Assembly (NCBI GenBank): GCA_963800135.1
Contig: CAWCZR010000003.1
Location: forward strand, 1-64,000
Length of the DNA stretch: 64,000 bases
Direction: 5' to 3'
Source of the DNA: DASPSM01 sp963800135
GTDB taxonomy: Bacteria; Planctomycetota; Planctomycetia; Planctomycetales; Planctomycetaceae
Under the pieces are notes generated by a model. It ran no database searches, was not told the origin of the DNA, and was given only the letters and a program-made list of their open reading frames with translations. Shown piece by piece: positions 8,945 through 16,506 of this stretch. Numbering within the stretch: the first letter of the stretch is position 1; each line of letters starts with the position of its first letter. A program made the position numbers and the translations under genes.

Positions 8945-10033
8945 TTATAGGTTTCCCCGAGCGGCTTGTTCGCGTTCAATTGCCTCGAACAGGGCCTTGA
9001 AATTGCCTTTTCCGAAAGCGTCCGAGCCCTGCCGCTGGATGATCTCGAAGAACAAGGTCGGCCGATCCTCGACCGGCTTGGTGAAGATCTGCAGCAGGTA
9101 GCCCTTCTCGTCGCAGTCGACCAGGATGCCCAGATCTTTGATCGCCTGATGGTCCTCCCGCACCTCGCCGACCCGGTCCCACAAATCCGAGTAGTACGAA
9201 GTCGGGACCATCAAAAACTCGACACCATTGTCCTTCAGCACCGAAATCGTGTGGATGATGTCGCGGGTGGTAATCGCGACGTGCTGCACGCCGGCCCCGC
9301 CGTTGTAGTCGAGATACTCTTGAATCTGGCTCTTGCGCTTGCCAGGCGCCGGCTCGTTGATCGGGAACTTGACCACGTTGTTCGGAGCGGCCATCACCTG
9401 GCTGCGGAGGGCCGAGAACTCGGTCGAAATGTCCTTGTCATCGAACGACATGAACTGATGGAAGCCGAGGACCTTGTTGTAAAACGTCCCCCAGTCGTTC
9501 ATGCGGCCGTCTTCGACGTTGCCCACGATGTGGTCGATCCTCTCCAGCCCCGCTCCCGGCGACGGTCGGCGGCGGACCTGGTAACCCGGCAAGAACGGCC
9601 CGGTGTAGTCGGCCGTCGAGATCAGCGAGTGGAGCGTGTCGCCGTAGGTGCGAATCTTCGCCCGGCGAATGCGGCCGGACGGATCGCTGCGATCGTAAGG
9701 CGGCAGGGCCGGCTGGGCCCCGCGCTTCACCGCCTCGGCATAGGCCGAATCGACGTCGTCGACCAGAAAGGCGATATCGAGCACACCGTCTCCGTGCCGC
9801 CGCAAATGGTCGGCCATCGCGTCGTCCGGCGACAGAGGCGTGCTCACCACCAGGCGGATGTCCCCCTGGTAGAGCACGTACGAGGCCTGATCCTTCAGCC
9901 CGGTTTCCGGACCGGCGTACGCCAGCTGCGAAAAACCAAAGGCGTGCCGATAAAAGTAAGCAGCTTGTTTCGCATTTCCGACCAGCAACTCAACGTGATG
10001 AATGGCCTTCAATGGCAAACAATCGCCCGTCAT
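8945..10033 (-). CDS. hpd: 4-hydroxyphenylpyruvate dioxygenase
   Basis: A 362-residue Fe(II) enzyme that converts 4-hydroxyphenylpyruvate to homogentisate. It has the two-domain VOC fold: an N-terminal domain starting KAIHHVELLVGNAK and a catalytic C-terminal domain. The iron ligands expected in the family are visible: His in RIDHIVGNV, His in GVQHVAITT and Glu in LFFEIIQR near the C-terminus. The start at 10033 is fixed by a perfect AGGAGG seven bases upstream. It is divergent from the acyl-CoA synthetase, with 239 bases between them for promoters, and is followed by hmgA on the same strand. Confidence 0.95.
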   Translation of the reverse strand: MTGDCLPLKAIHHVELLVGNAKQAAYFYRHAFGFSQLAYAGPETGLKDQASYVLYQGDIRLVVSTPLSPDDAMADHLRRHGDGVLDIAFLVDDVDSAYAEAVKRGAQPALPPYDRSDPSGRIRRAKIRTYGDTLHSLISTADYTGPFLPGYQVRRRPSPGAGLERIDHIVGNVEDGRMNDWGTFYNKVLGFHQFMSFDDKDISTEFSALRSQVMAAPNNVVKFPINEPAPGKRKSQIQEYLDYNGGAGVQHVAITTRDIIHTISVLKDNGVEFLMVPTSYYSDLWDRVGEVREDHQAIKDLGILVDCDEKGYLLQIFTKPVEDRPTLFFEIIQRQGSDAFGKGNFKALFEAIEREQAARGNL

Positions 10034-10272
10034 AGTGGTACCTCCTGGCCGAATTCTACCGGCAGGGGCACGCCCCTGCACCTGTTGCGGCTTGCCCGAT
10101 TTACGACTCAAAACGGGGCGAGCCGCCGCAGGCGTGGTCGGAACGCCTGAATCGCCACGATGGGGCCGCAGACTGCGATTGGTCGATACCGCTTAATAAA
10201 GATGGCAAAATTGCTGAGGCGTAACATGGCAGCCGCGATTCTTCGCGATCGCTTGAGCTTAAGGAATCGGTC

Positions 10273-11844
10273 GTGCCCCTTGCCGGACCTCCTCTGACGC
10301 GTGCCACGGCGATCGCCAATCTGCTGGGACATGGGCTGAAGACCAAACCGGACGATCTGGCGCTGATCTCAGCCACTTCATGCCGGAGTTGGCGGCAGGT
10401 TGACGAGCTGAGCACGCGGCTGGCGGATCAGTACTTGGCACTCGGCCTGAAGCCCGGCGATCGGGTCGCGTCGCTGATGCCCAATCGGCCGTCGCTCGTC
10501 ATTCACTACCTCGCCTGCCTGAAAGCCGGGCTGGTGGCGACGCCGCTCAACTATCGCTACATGCCACCGGAGATCGATTATGCTTTGGAGGTCAGCGGCG
10601 CGTCGCTGCTGTTGCATCACGCGGAGCGTGACGGAGACGTCGCCGCCAGCCGATTCGGCAGCCGGCTTCCGAAGGGCGTGATTCGTTGTGAGGCGAGTGA
10701 CGGCCGCGGTCGGCAGTACGAGGAGCTGATTGACGGTCCGCCCGCCAGCGGCGAATTGCCCGCGCCTCCGACGAGTGCTCCGGCCTTCATCTATTTCACG
10801 TCGGGCAGCACGGGCAAGCCCAAGGGCGTCACGCATACGCACGGCTCTTATGCCGGCATGATTGCGGCCTTCATCCAGGCGATGGAACTTGCGGAGGACG
10901 ACACACTCCTTCCCGGTTCGTCGTTTTCGCATATCGGCGGCTCGCTGTTCGGGCTGTCGACGCTGGCGGCTGGCGGACGACTGGTCATTCCGCGTGCCAG
11001 CGATGGTCCGGAAATCTTGCCCCTCTTGCAGCAGTATCGCCCGACGGTGCTGTTCATGCTGCCGGCCGCTTTGATCGCCTTGGTCCGCGACCACGACGCC
11101 AGCCCGCACGACTTTTCGTCGATCCGGCTGTGCCTTTCCGGCGGCGATAAAGTCAGTGCCGAGCTGGAGCAGGAATTCACCGGCCTGGCGGGCTTCCCCA
11201 TCGACGAAAGCTACGGCATGACCGAGATCGGCGTCGCCACGCTCAATCCGCCGTCCGGCGAAAACCGGTTGGGCTCGATCGGCAAGATCTGTCCGGGCTT
11301 TGAAATGTCCCTCCGCGACGATTCCGGCGTCGAAGCGTCGGCCGGCAACTCGGGCCGGGTTTGGGTCCGCTCACCGGCTATCACCGTCGGCTATTGGGGC
11401 AACCAGCAAGCCACTGCCGAGACCATCGTCGACGGCTGGCTCGACACTGGCGACCTGATGCGCGTCGACGCCGACGGCTACCTGTGGTTTCACGGCCGCA
11501 AGAAACAGATCATCGTTCACGACGGCTCAAACATCTGCCCCCAAGAGGTCGAGGAAGCCTTGGAAGAACACCCGGCCATCGAGTCCGCCGGAGTCGTCGG
11601 CGTCCACGATCTCGTCCACGGCGAAAACGTGCGGGCCTACGTCACCCTCCGCAAAGGCGCCAAGCGGCCCACCAGCGCCGAGCTGATCGCCTTCGCGCGA
11701 AAGCACGTCGGCTACAAAGCGCCCGAGGAAATCGTCGTCCTCGACGAAATGCCGCTGAATGCCACGGGCAAAGTCGACCGCGTGGCTCTCAAACAACTCG
11801 CCGAAGTCCAATCACATCCTCACCTGACGGCCCAACGCGACTAG
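10273..11844 (+). CDS. AMP-dependent acyl-CoA synthetase/ligase
   Basis: A 523-residue ANL-superfamily enzyme that activates a carboxylic acid with ATP and usually transfers it to CoA. The P-loop-like motif YFTSGSTGKPKG is near residue 180, followed by ESYGMTE, GWLDTGDL and the C-terminal GKVDR segment with its catalytic lysine. It starts at GTG 10273, seven bases after AAGGA. The specificity (medium-chain, aromatic or other acid) cannot be decided. Its position divergent to hpd could suggest aromatic acid use, but this is only an inference. Confidence 0.88.
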   Translation: MPLAGPPLTRATAIANLLGHGLKTKPDDLALISATSCRSWRQVDELSTRLADQYLALGLKPGDRVASLMPNRPSLVIHYLACLKAGLVATPLNYRYMPPEIDYALEVSGASLLLHHAERDGDVAASRFGSRLPKGVIRCEASDGRGRQYEELIDGPPASGELPAPPTSAPAFIYFTSGSTGKPKGVTHTHGSYAGMIAAFIQAMELAEDDTLLPGSSFSHIGGSLFGLSTLAAGGRLVIPRASDGPEILPLLQQYRPTVLFMLPAALIALVRDHDASPHDFSSIRLCLSGGDKVSAELEQEFTGLAGFPIDESYGMTEIGVATLNPPSGENRLGSIGKICPGFEMSLRDDSGVEASAGNSGRVWVRSPAITVGYWGNQQATAETIVDGWLDTGDLMRVDADGYLWFHGRKKQIIVHDGSNICPQEVEEALEEHPAIESAGVVGVHDLVHGENVRAYVTLRKGAKRPTSAELIAFARKHVGYKAPEEIVVLDEMPLNATGKVDRVALKQLAEVQSHPHLTAQRD

Positions 11845-11873
11845 CGGAGTGCTGGACTCGCAACTCGGCATCG

Positions 11874-12692
11874 TCATTGCGTGTCGAATACTTCGTGAGT
11901 CCAGACGTTGAACGATGCCAATTGATTCGCGCCGAAGGTGGTCGTCAGTGCCGCGTCGGCCGCGTCTCGGCCGCGGGCCATGAGAATGCGGCCGATCCGC
12001 GGGGTATTGTTGCGCGGGTCAAATGCCCACCAGGTTCCGCCCAGAAACACTTCGAACCACGCGCTGAAATCCATCGGATGCGGCGAGGACGGCACGCCTA
12101 TGTCGCCGAGATAACCCGTGCAGTAGCGGGCCGGAATGTTCATGCAGCGGCAGAGCGTCAGGGCCAGATGCGTAAAATCGCGGCAGACGCCGATACGCTC
12201 GCGATACGTCTCCAAGGCGGTTCGGTTGGCCCGCGCTTGCAGATAATCGAAACGAACGTGCTGGTTGACGAAGTCGCAGATCGCCTGCACTCGCGGCCAA
12301 CCAGGCGCCACGTGGTTGAAAAGAGAGGCAGCGAAGTCGGAAAGCTCGCTATCGACTTCGCAATAGCGGCTGGGGAGCAAGAACTGCAGGGCGTCGTCGG
12401 GCAAATCGCGAACTTCGTGTTGCGGAGCGTTCCAGCCTTGCGGATCCGTTTGGCCGTCGTCCTCGACGACTGCGTCGTTGCGAAGCACAAGGCTACCGGC
12501 CGGAGCGAACAGACGGCCACACCGGTTGCCAAACGAATCGATGTACTCGGAAATAGGGACGTCGGGTTCGACCTCGAGGCGCTCGGGCTCGCGGATCGAC
12601 GAGGCGCGCGACGGATGCACGTAGAGCATCATCAGCGTCGCGGTGGGCTGGGACAAATCAAAGCCAATTTCGTAGCCGACGCGAATTAACAA
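11874..12692 (-). CDS. Transglutaminase-like family protein
   Basis: A 272-residue cytoplasmic protein with an N-terminal beta region (starting LIRVGYEIGFDL) and a C-terminal transglutaminase-like core. The nucleophile Cys170 lies in GVCRDF and an acidic residue in WAFDPRNN (about 224). The position that in many relatives carries the triad His, just before AW, is Ser210 here (PMDFSAWFEV); His205 is close by. The start is a TTG at 12692, chosen because the family begins with this strand. The gene is convergent with the acyl-CoA synthetase. Such proteins may act as peptidases or crosslinking enzymes. Confidence 0.8.
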   Translation of the reverse strand: MLIRVGYEIGFDLSQPTATLMMLYVHPSRASSIREPERLEVEPDVPISEYIDSFGNRCGRLFAPAGSLVLRNDAVVEDDGQTDPQGWNAPQHEVRDLPDDALQFLLPSRYCEVDSELSDFAASLFNHVAPGWPRVQAICDFVNQHVRFDYLQARANRTALETYRERIGVCRDFTHLALTLCRCMNIPARYCTGYLGDIGVPSSPHPMDFSAWFEVFLGGTWWAFDPRNNTPRIGRILMARGRDAADAALTTTFGANQLASFNVWTHEVFDTQ

Positions 12693-12797
12693 CGTTGCCG
12701 CACGACTGATGATGCCTGTCGCTCAATGTCCCGAAACCGCTCACCCCCGACACCGCCTTCCACAATACAACAACAGGGCGGCAGCTCCAATCCGCGA

Positions 12798-13040
12798 TCA
12801 GTTCTCCAGCGACGCGGTCGGATTCTTGGAATCGACTTGAGCGGAAGTGGCTCGCCCCGTGTTCCGATCGTAAATGATGTAGCTGTTCGGAACCGAGCCG
12901 GGATGAAATTCGTATCGTTCCGGCTTCATCAATTCTGCGGACAGGATCATTGCGGAGCCCACGATCAGCGACCCGACAAAAACTGCGGCAGCAACCTTGT
13001 GATGGCCGTGAACCGGCCGTTCGATCGACGTGGTTTGCAC
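12798..13040 (-). CDS. Small single-pass membrane protein
   Basis: An 80-residue protein with a membrane segment at about residues 16-36 (VAAAVFVGSLIVGSAMIL) and a hydrophilic tail, probably anchored in the cytoplasmic membrane. I do not recognise a family. It is considered real because a strong AAAGGAGG lies about eight bases before the GTG start at 13040. It is 48 bases downstream of another tiny membrane protein gene, so the two probably form an operon. Confidence 0.6.
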   Translation of the reverse strand: MQTTSIERPVHGHHKVAAAVFVGSLIVGSAMILSAELMKPERYEFHPGSVPNSYIIYDRNTGRATSAQVDSKNPTASLEN

Positions 13041-13088
13041 TGACGAGCCTCCTTTGAAAAGGAACCGAGGTCGGTGTCGCGCGAACGC

Positions 13089-13236
13089 TTACACGACCCG
13101 ACGGCCCCCAAGTAGCTGGAGGAGGAGCACGACGACCGCGACAACGAGCAGCAAATGAACCAGGTTTCCGGCGACGCCAAAGCCAAAACCGAGCGCCCAC
13201 AGAACCAGAACAACTAACAAGAACAGTCCACAACAT
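13089..13236 (-). CDS. lmo0937-family small membrane protein, frameshift near start
   Basis: The minus strand encodes two closely spaced hydrophobic helices with the pattern LLVVLVLWALGFG, then LVHLLLVVAVVVLL, ending GGRRVV. This matches the roughly 50-residue lmo0937 (DUF5670) family, which normally begins MLWT. An ATG-TTG-TGG-ACT start exists at 13236-13225 but in another frame. The total of 148 bases is one more than a multiple of three, so a single indel near 13225-13235 separates start and body. Otherwise translation must begin at a non-ATG codon inside. The family function is unknown; stress-linked expression has been suggested for relatives. Confidence 0.55.
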
Positions 13237-13549
13237 GGGGTATCTCTTCTTATCTGCGAGCGTTAATGCCGCAACGCTCTGAGCCACCGTTGAATCTTTC
13301 CGCCTACCCGTCGCAGAGGCCGAGAGCAAAGCAGATGCCGTGTCGGCCGAATCGGTCTCGCCGGGTGATAACGGTCCACGTTTGGCGGCAATGCCCCTCC
13401 GGGAGCGGGCCAACATGGCAGCCGCAGGCTCAGTACGGTTCCAAGCGACTCGCTTTTCTCAGGACTGCGCAGCAACCGCTGTCGTCTCCCTTTGAGGACC
13501 GCGGATGTTTCTGGCATCGCGGGTCGAAGAGCACTAACGAGCGCGTTCC

Positions 13550-13726
13550 GCAAAAGTGTCCGGACCGAATCAGCCCGGTCAGTGCCGGGTTCGATCCGCG
13601 CTCTCCGCAGGCCTAACGGGCCGAGTCGAGGCGCCTAAGAAGCGAGGTTCGCAAAAGTGTCCGGACCAAACCACACCGGTCCGCGCCAGTTCGATCCCCC
13701 GCTTTCCGCAGGCCCAACGGGCCGAG
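13550..13726. repeat. 76-base direct repeat, two copies 101 bases apart
   Basis: Copies at 13550-13625 and 13651-13726 both begin GCAAAAGTGTCCGGACC and end AACGGGCCGAG, with scattered substitutions and one compensating indel between. Both contain GTTCGATCC, which resembles a tRNA T-arm, but no acceptor or anticodon arm can be built. The first part (AAGTGTCCGGACC) recurs near 440 (inverted), 13888 and 14463. Confidence 0.7.
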
Positions 13727-13768
13727 ACATCGATAGCCTGGGTCGGAGCGCAGCGCAGGCCCAGGATC
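13711..13768 (+). repeat. Dispersed repeat, copy 1 of an inverted pair
   Basis: This 58-base stretch (starts GGCCCAACGGG, includes GGTCGGAGCGCAGCGCAGG, ends GATC) is matched by the reverse complement of 16322-16378 with few differences. The two copies face each other across the IS110 element. It overlaps the end of the second 76-base direct repeat. I infer a genome-wide planctomycete repeat; its mobility is not evident. Confidence 0.65.
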
Positions 13769-14100
13769 CGAGATCCCCTGACAGAACCGTTTAAGCGCCC
13801 AACGGGGTGAGGCAACCTTCCAACGCCGTCCGCAAACCGTGCTCCAGCAGCCGGTCCCGGACCCGCTCGTACCATTCGCGCGATTGTGTCCGGACCGGAC
13901 CCGTCACCTCACTGACGGAATCGGATTTGGTGGACGCGCCCCGCTTGCATGTCCCGCCTCAATTCAATCCCGTCCCAGTCCCGATCCCGCCCCGCCTTGG
14001 TGTCCGATCCCGTCCCATCCCGTTTCGGGTGCCGTCCGCGGCTCTCCCGACGAGGTGCGGACAGGTAGTTGCCAGGGCCGAATTCGCCGGGATTTGCTCG

Positions 14101-14259
14101 GTGAAACAACGTGTCCCGTCCCAATGTGCAACGGCGCTGGGTCAACTACTTTGGTGGGTCATCTCCCTCGTGAAACAAAGCGTCCCGACCCACCGGCCAA
14201 TCTCTTTCCGCCTCGCATATTCCTCGAGCTTTTCTCGATGAAACAACGAGTCCCGTCCC
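14101..14259. repeat. Three 22-base repeats at 68-69 base spacing
   Basis: Copies at 14101-14122, 14170-14191 and 14238-14259 share (G/A)TGAAACAA, then three to four variable bases, then GTCCCG(T/A)CCC. Spacing is 69 and 68 bases. The intervening DNA differs between units. Only three copies with imperfect identity and long spacers exist, and there are no cas genes, so this is not a CRISPR array. Confidence 0.6.
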
Positions 14260-14275
14260 GGCATTGGTCCAAAGT

Positions 14276-14340
14276 CCCGCGGTCCAAAGTCCAAAGTCAG
14301 GATTGCGAGCCTCTGATCTTCGACCTTGGACCTTAGACTT
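14276..14340. repeat. Low-complexity inverted repeat
   Basis: Repeated GGTCCAAAGTC units on the left (about 14269-14297) face an imperfect reverse complement GACCTTGGACCTTAGAC on the right (about 14320-14336). The arms could pair with a few mismatches. No gene or regulatory role is evident. Confidence 0.4.
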
Positions 14341-14533
14341 CCCCGAGTCCCGCGTCCCGACCTGCGATCGGCGGTCGGTCACGAATCTCGTGGGTCATCT
14401 ATAGAGAAAAAAATTGTGACCCAACCCCCCGTGAAAGTACTTAGCCCCCTGTTGGCGAAAGTGTCCGGACCGGAGTTCGACCGGTCCGCTCGGCTCGCCG
14501 ACGCTGCCGCGAATATTTTTCTCCCTAGATGTG

Positions 14534-14569
14534 AAAAAAAGGATCCCCACCGCGCCGGGGATCCTTTTT
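14534..14569. terminator. Bidirectional rho-independent terminator
   Basis: A perfect 8-base-pair stem GGATCCCC with GGGGATCC (14541-14548, 14557-14564) is flanked by seven A on the left and five T on the right, giving a terminator on both strands. No confident gene ends beside it, so it may be a remnant of a lost gene or an insulator in the repeat region. Confidence 0.6.
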
Positions 14570-14836
14570 CTTTCCATCGAGCGCCATCCACGCGCACAAA
14601 ACCGCTCGCGCCGAGACCCGCTCTCTCCATTCAGCCACAAAAATGAGATTCGTCCAAGATCAGTTTCTCAAAAATTCCGGGTGGCCGGGACTACTTGTTG
14701 TCCCGCCCGCGAAGCGGCAAGAGGCTTGTTGTGACCAGCCGTTTGGGCAACGATGCGACCTTGTCCCTGCCAACCGACGAGTGGCCTGCGGCAACGATTT
14801 TGAATTTGAGCCGCGGCAAGGGGCATCCGACAATAG

Positions 14837-14857
14837 CCCAGGGTGTTCAACCCTGGG
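14837..14857. repeat. REP-like short hairpin
   Basis: CCCAGGGT and ACCCTGGG form a perfect 8-base-pair stem around GTTCA. It lies in the gene-free region left of the IS110 element. Its compact form resembles REP-type dispersed elements; no transposase of the REP-associated type is seen here. Confidence 0.45.
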
Positions 14858-15094
14858 TGACGCGGGCAGTCCTTGAAAAGATCTCCGAAGCCCCGGCAGG
14901 GGCGTCAGAGCTTCTTTTCCCACGAGCAGCGAGAATCGCGTCGACGGGAACCGGCTCTGCTGCCGCCTCACGCGGCTTAAGACGCAATCCGCCGTCCTCT
15001 CTGTCACCCCGCTTGGGCTCAGGAAAGAAAACGAAACGCACCCCTCACCCCCGGCCCCTTGTATGTTGAAAAAAGGTCAATCTGCGCATTTGAT

Positions 15095-15290
15095 GGGGAC
15101 AGCCGTGGGAAAGCTTGCGAAGCGTAGCGGAGCAAGGTTTGCCACGGCGGCCGGCGGTAGATCGTCCGCCCTCAGGTCCAAGAAGACCGTGGGAGAGCTG
15201 GATCGCCGCCGGTCTCATGAGATCAGCCCGAACAGCCGTCAGAGCCGTCGGGGCGCCAGTCGCCGCTCGAGCTCGCATTCGCAAGGACGG
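15095..15290 (+). ncRNA. Candidate IS110 bridge RNA
   Basis: The leader folds as three consecutive elements. First is a 5' hairpin, CCGTGG with CCACGG (15103-15108, 15142-15147) enclosing CTTGC with GCAAG (15114-15118, 15132-15136). Second is a target-type loop: outer stem CCGGCGG with CCGCCGG (15151-15157, 15206-15212) plus GATC with GATC (15160-15163, 15201-15204), and an apical hairpin GGTC-loop-GACC (15175-15178, 15185-15188). Its 3' side GTGGGAGAG (15189-15197) pairs with the right flank CTCTCCCGC (16276-16284) with one G-U; its 5' side ends CCCTC, a shorter match to the left flank. Third is a donor-type region: ACAGCCG at 15232-15238 equals the last seven bases of the element, hairpin GGCG-loop-CGCC (15252-15264) and CAAG (15282-15285), complementary to the left end. 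Expression was not tested. Confidence 0.65.
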
Positions 15291-15299
15291 GACATCGTC

Positions 15300-16253
15300 A
15301 TGGACGTCGCCTTCAAATCGGTCGTCGGTATCGACATCGCCAAACGGACCCTCGACGTGCACGTGCTGCCGGAGCGAACGTCGCTCAAGCAGCCAAACGA
15401 TTCCAAGGGCCGAGGGCAACTCCGAGAGAAGCTTCCTGCTCCCGGAGAGTGTTTGATCGTCGTGGAAGCCACCGGCGGTTACGAGCGTGCGCTCGTCGCC
15501 GAACTGATCGACGCGGGCCATCAGGTTGCGGTCGTCAACCCACGGCAAGTCCGCGACTTCGCCAAAGCCTGCGGAATTCTCGCCAAGACCGATCGCATCG
15601 ACGCGGTCGTGTTGGCACGCTTCGGGCAGGCCGTCGTGCCGCGCACCCAGACCAAAATCCCGGAAAAACAGCTCGAACTGCAAGATCTCGTCGTCCGACG
15701 TCGACAGCTCGTCGAGCTGCGAACCGCAGAAATGAACCGCAAGGAAAACGTCGCCAGCAAGTTCGTTAAAAAGAGCCTTCAGGAGAGCGTCGATGCGCTC
15801 AACAAGCAGATCCGACGCTTCGAGAAGCGAATCGCCGCACTGGTCCAATCGGACGACGAGTGGAAGCAGAAGCTCGAGATTGTTCAAAGCACGCCGGGGG
15901 TTGGACCAGGCACGGGTGCCACTCTGATCGCCGAGGTCCCCGAGTTGGGACAGCTCAGTCGACGAAAAATCTCCGCACTGATCGGCCTGGCCCCCTTCAA
16001 TCGCGACAGCGGCGAGTTCCGAGGCCGCCGCGCGATCCGCGGCGGCCGAAGTTCGGTGCGCTGTTGCCTGTACATGGCGACGCTCAGCGCACGACGCTCC
16101 AACCCAATCATCAGAGCCTTCTCGGATCGCCTGAAAGCCCTCGGCAAAAAGCCCAAGGTCATCATCACCGCCTGCATGCGCAAGCTGCTGGTGATCCTCA
16201 ACACCATGGTCAAAAACAAAACGCACTGGAACCCTGCAATCTCAACCACTTAA
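15300..16253 (+). CDS. IS110-family transposase
   Basis: A 317-residue DEDD recombinase that catalyses excision and insertion of its element with a bridge RNA. The N-terminal RuvC-like domain carries acidic residues in VVGIDIAKRTLD, VVEATGGYE and KTDRIDAVVLARF. The C-terminal Transposase_20 domain has STPGVGPGTG and the GGRSSVR segment with the candidate catalytic serine. The start at the ATG 15300 (MDVAFKSVVGIDIA) matches where family members begin. The open frame extends upstream to 15063, but that part covers the predicted bridge RNA and encodes no conserved protein. The gene appears intact, so the element may be active. Confidence 0.92.
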   Translation: MDVAFKSVVGIDIAKRTLDVHVLPERTSLKQPNDSKGRGQLREKLPAPGECLIVVEATGGYERALVAELIDAGHQVAVVNPRQVRDFAKACGILAKTDRIDAVVLARFGQAVVPRTQTKIPEKQLELQDLVVRRRQLVELRTAEMNRKENVASKFVKKSLQESVDALNKQIRRFEKRIAALVQSDDEWKQKLEIVQSTPGVGPGTGATLIAEVPELGQLSRRKISALIGLAPFNRDSGEFRGRRAIRGGRSSVRCCLYMATLSARRSNPIIRAFSDRLKALGKKPKVIITACMRKLLVILNTMVKNKTHWNPAISTT

Positions 16254-16321
16254 CCCTTGAAAAGAAACACAGCCGCTCTCCCGCAAGGGGCGAGGGGGGA
16301 AGAGAAAACATGGCGGCAGGG

Positions 16322-16378
16322 GATCCCAGGCCTGCGCTGCGCTCCGACCTGGGCTATAGAATCTCAGCCCGTTGGGCC
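16322..16378 (-). repeat. Dispersed repeat, copy 2 of an inverted pair
   Basis: Reverse complement of the 13711-13768 repeat, with a few substitutions (for example CTGAGATTC in place of CCGAGACAT). It lies 45 bases right of the IS110 element. About 230 bases between the element and the next gene hold nothing else recognisable. Confidence 0.65.
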
Positions 16379-16506
16379 TCAAGACTAGGAGCGGGCTACC
16401 ATGTCCACGGCTCCGTGTGGGCACGTTTTCGATTTGAGATGACACTCGGTCTGCTGGCTATAATCAAACCACGCGTCTGACGAATGGGAACGAGCACGAG
16501 CCGCGA

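Larger units (their letters stand above)
13237..15057. other. Repeat-rich region without a convincing gene
   Basis: About 1.8 kb in which all long frames are interrupted by hairpins or direct repeats and resemble no family. It holds a 76-base direct repeat in two copies, part of a dispersed inverted repeat, three regularly spaced 22-base repeats, a bidirectional terminator and a REP-like hairpin, listed separately. The right edge is the interrupted hairpin into which the IS110 element has inserted. Confidence 0.6.
15060..16277 (+). mobile_element. IS110-family insertion sequence in a REP-like hairpin
   Basis: The left flank ends CACCCCCGGCCCCT at 15059 and the right flank resumes CTCTCCCGCAAGGGG at 16276. 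Together they rebuild the hairpin repeat seen whole at 19511-19550 (CACCCCTGGCCCCTCTCCCGC). The reconstruction leaves one CT dinucleotide at each end (15058-15059 and 16276-16277), as expected for the core of IS110 recombination. The element is about 1218 bases with no terminal inverted repeats. It has a 240-base noncoding left end and only 22 bases after the transposase stop, the layout of the IS110 group rather than IS1111. Boundaries are inferred by comparison within this window and could be off by the core dinucleotide. Confidence 0.7.

Noticed and set aside
13584..13705. Two tRNA-like T-arm motifs (GTTCGATCC) in 76-base units
   Set aside because: No acceptor stem, D-arm or anticodon arm can be formed, and the unit is a dispersed repeat.
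14101..14259. Possible CRISPR array
   Set aside because: Only three imperfect 22-base repeats with 46-47 base spacers, and no cas genes in the window.
15063..15299. Upstream extension of the IS110 transposase frame by 79 codons
   Set aside because: Family members begin near the VGIDIAK strand, and the extension is Arg/Ser-rich sequence overlapping the predicted bridge RNA.
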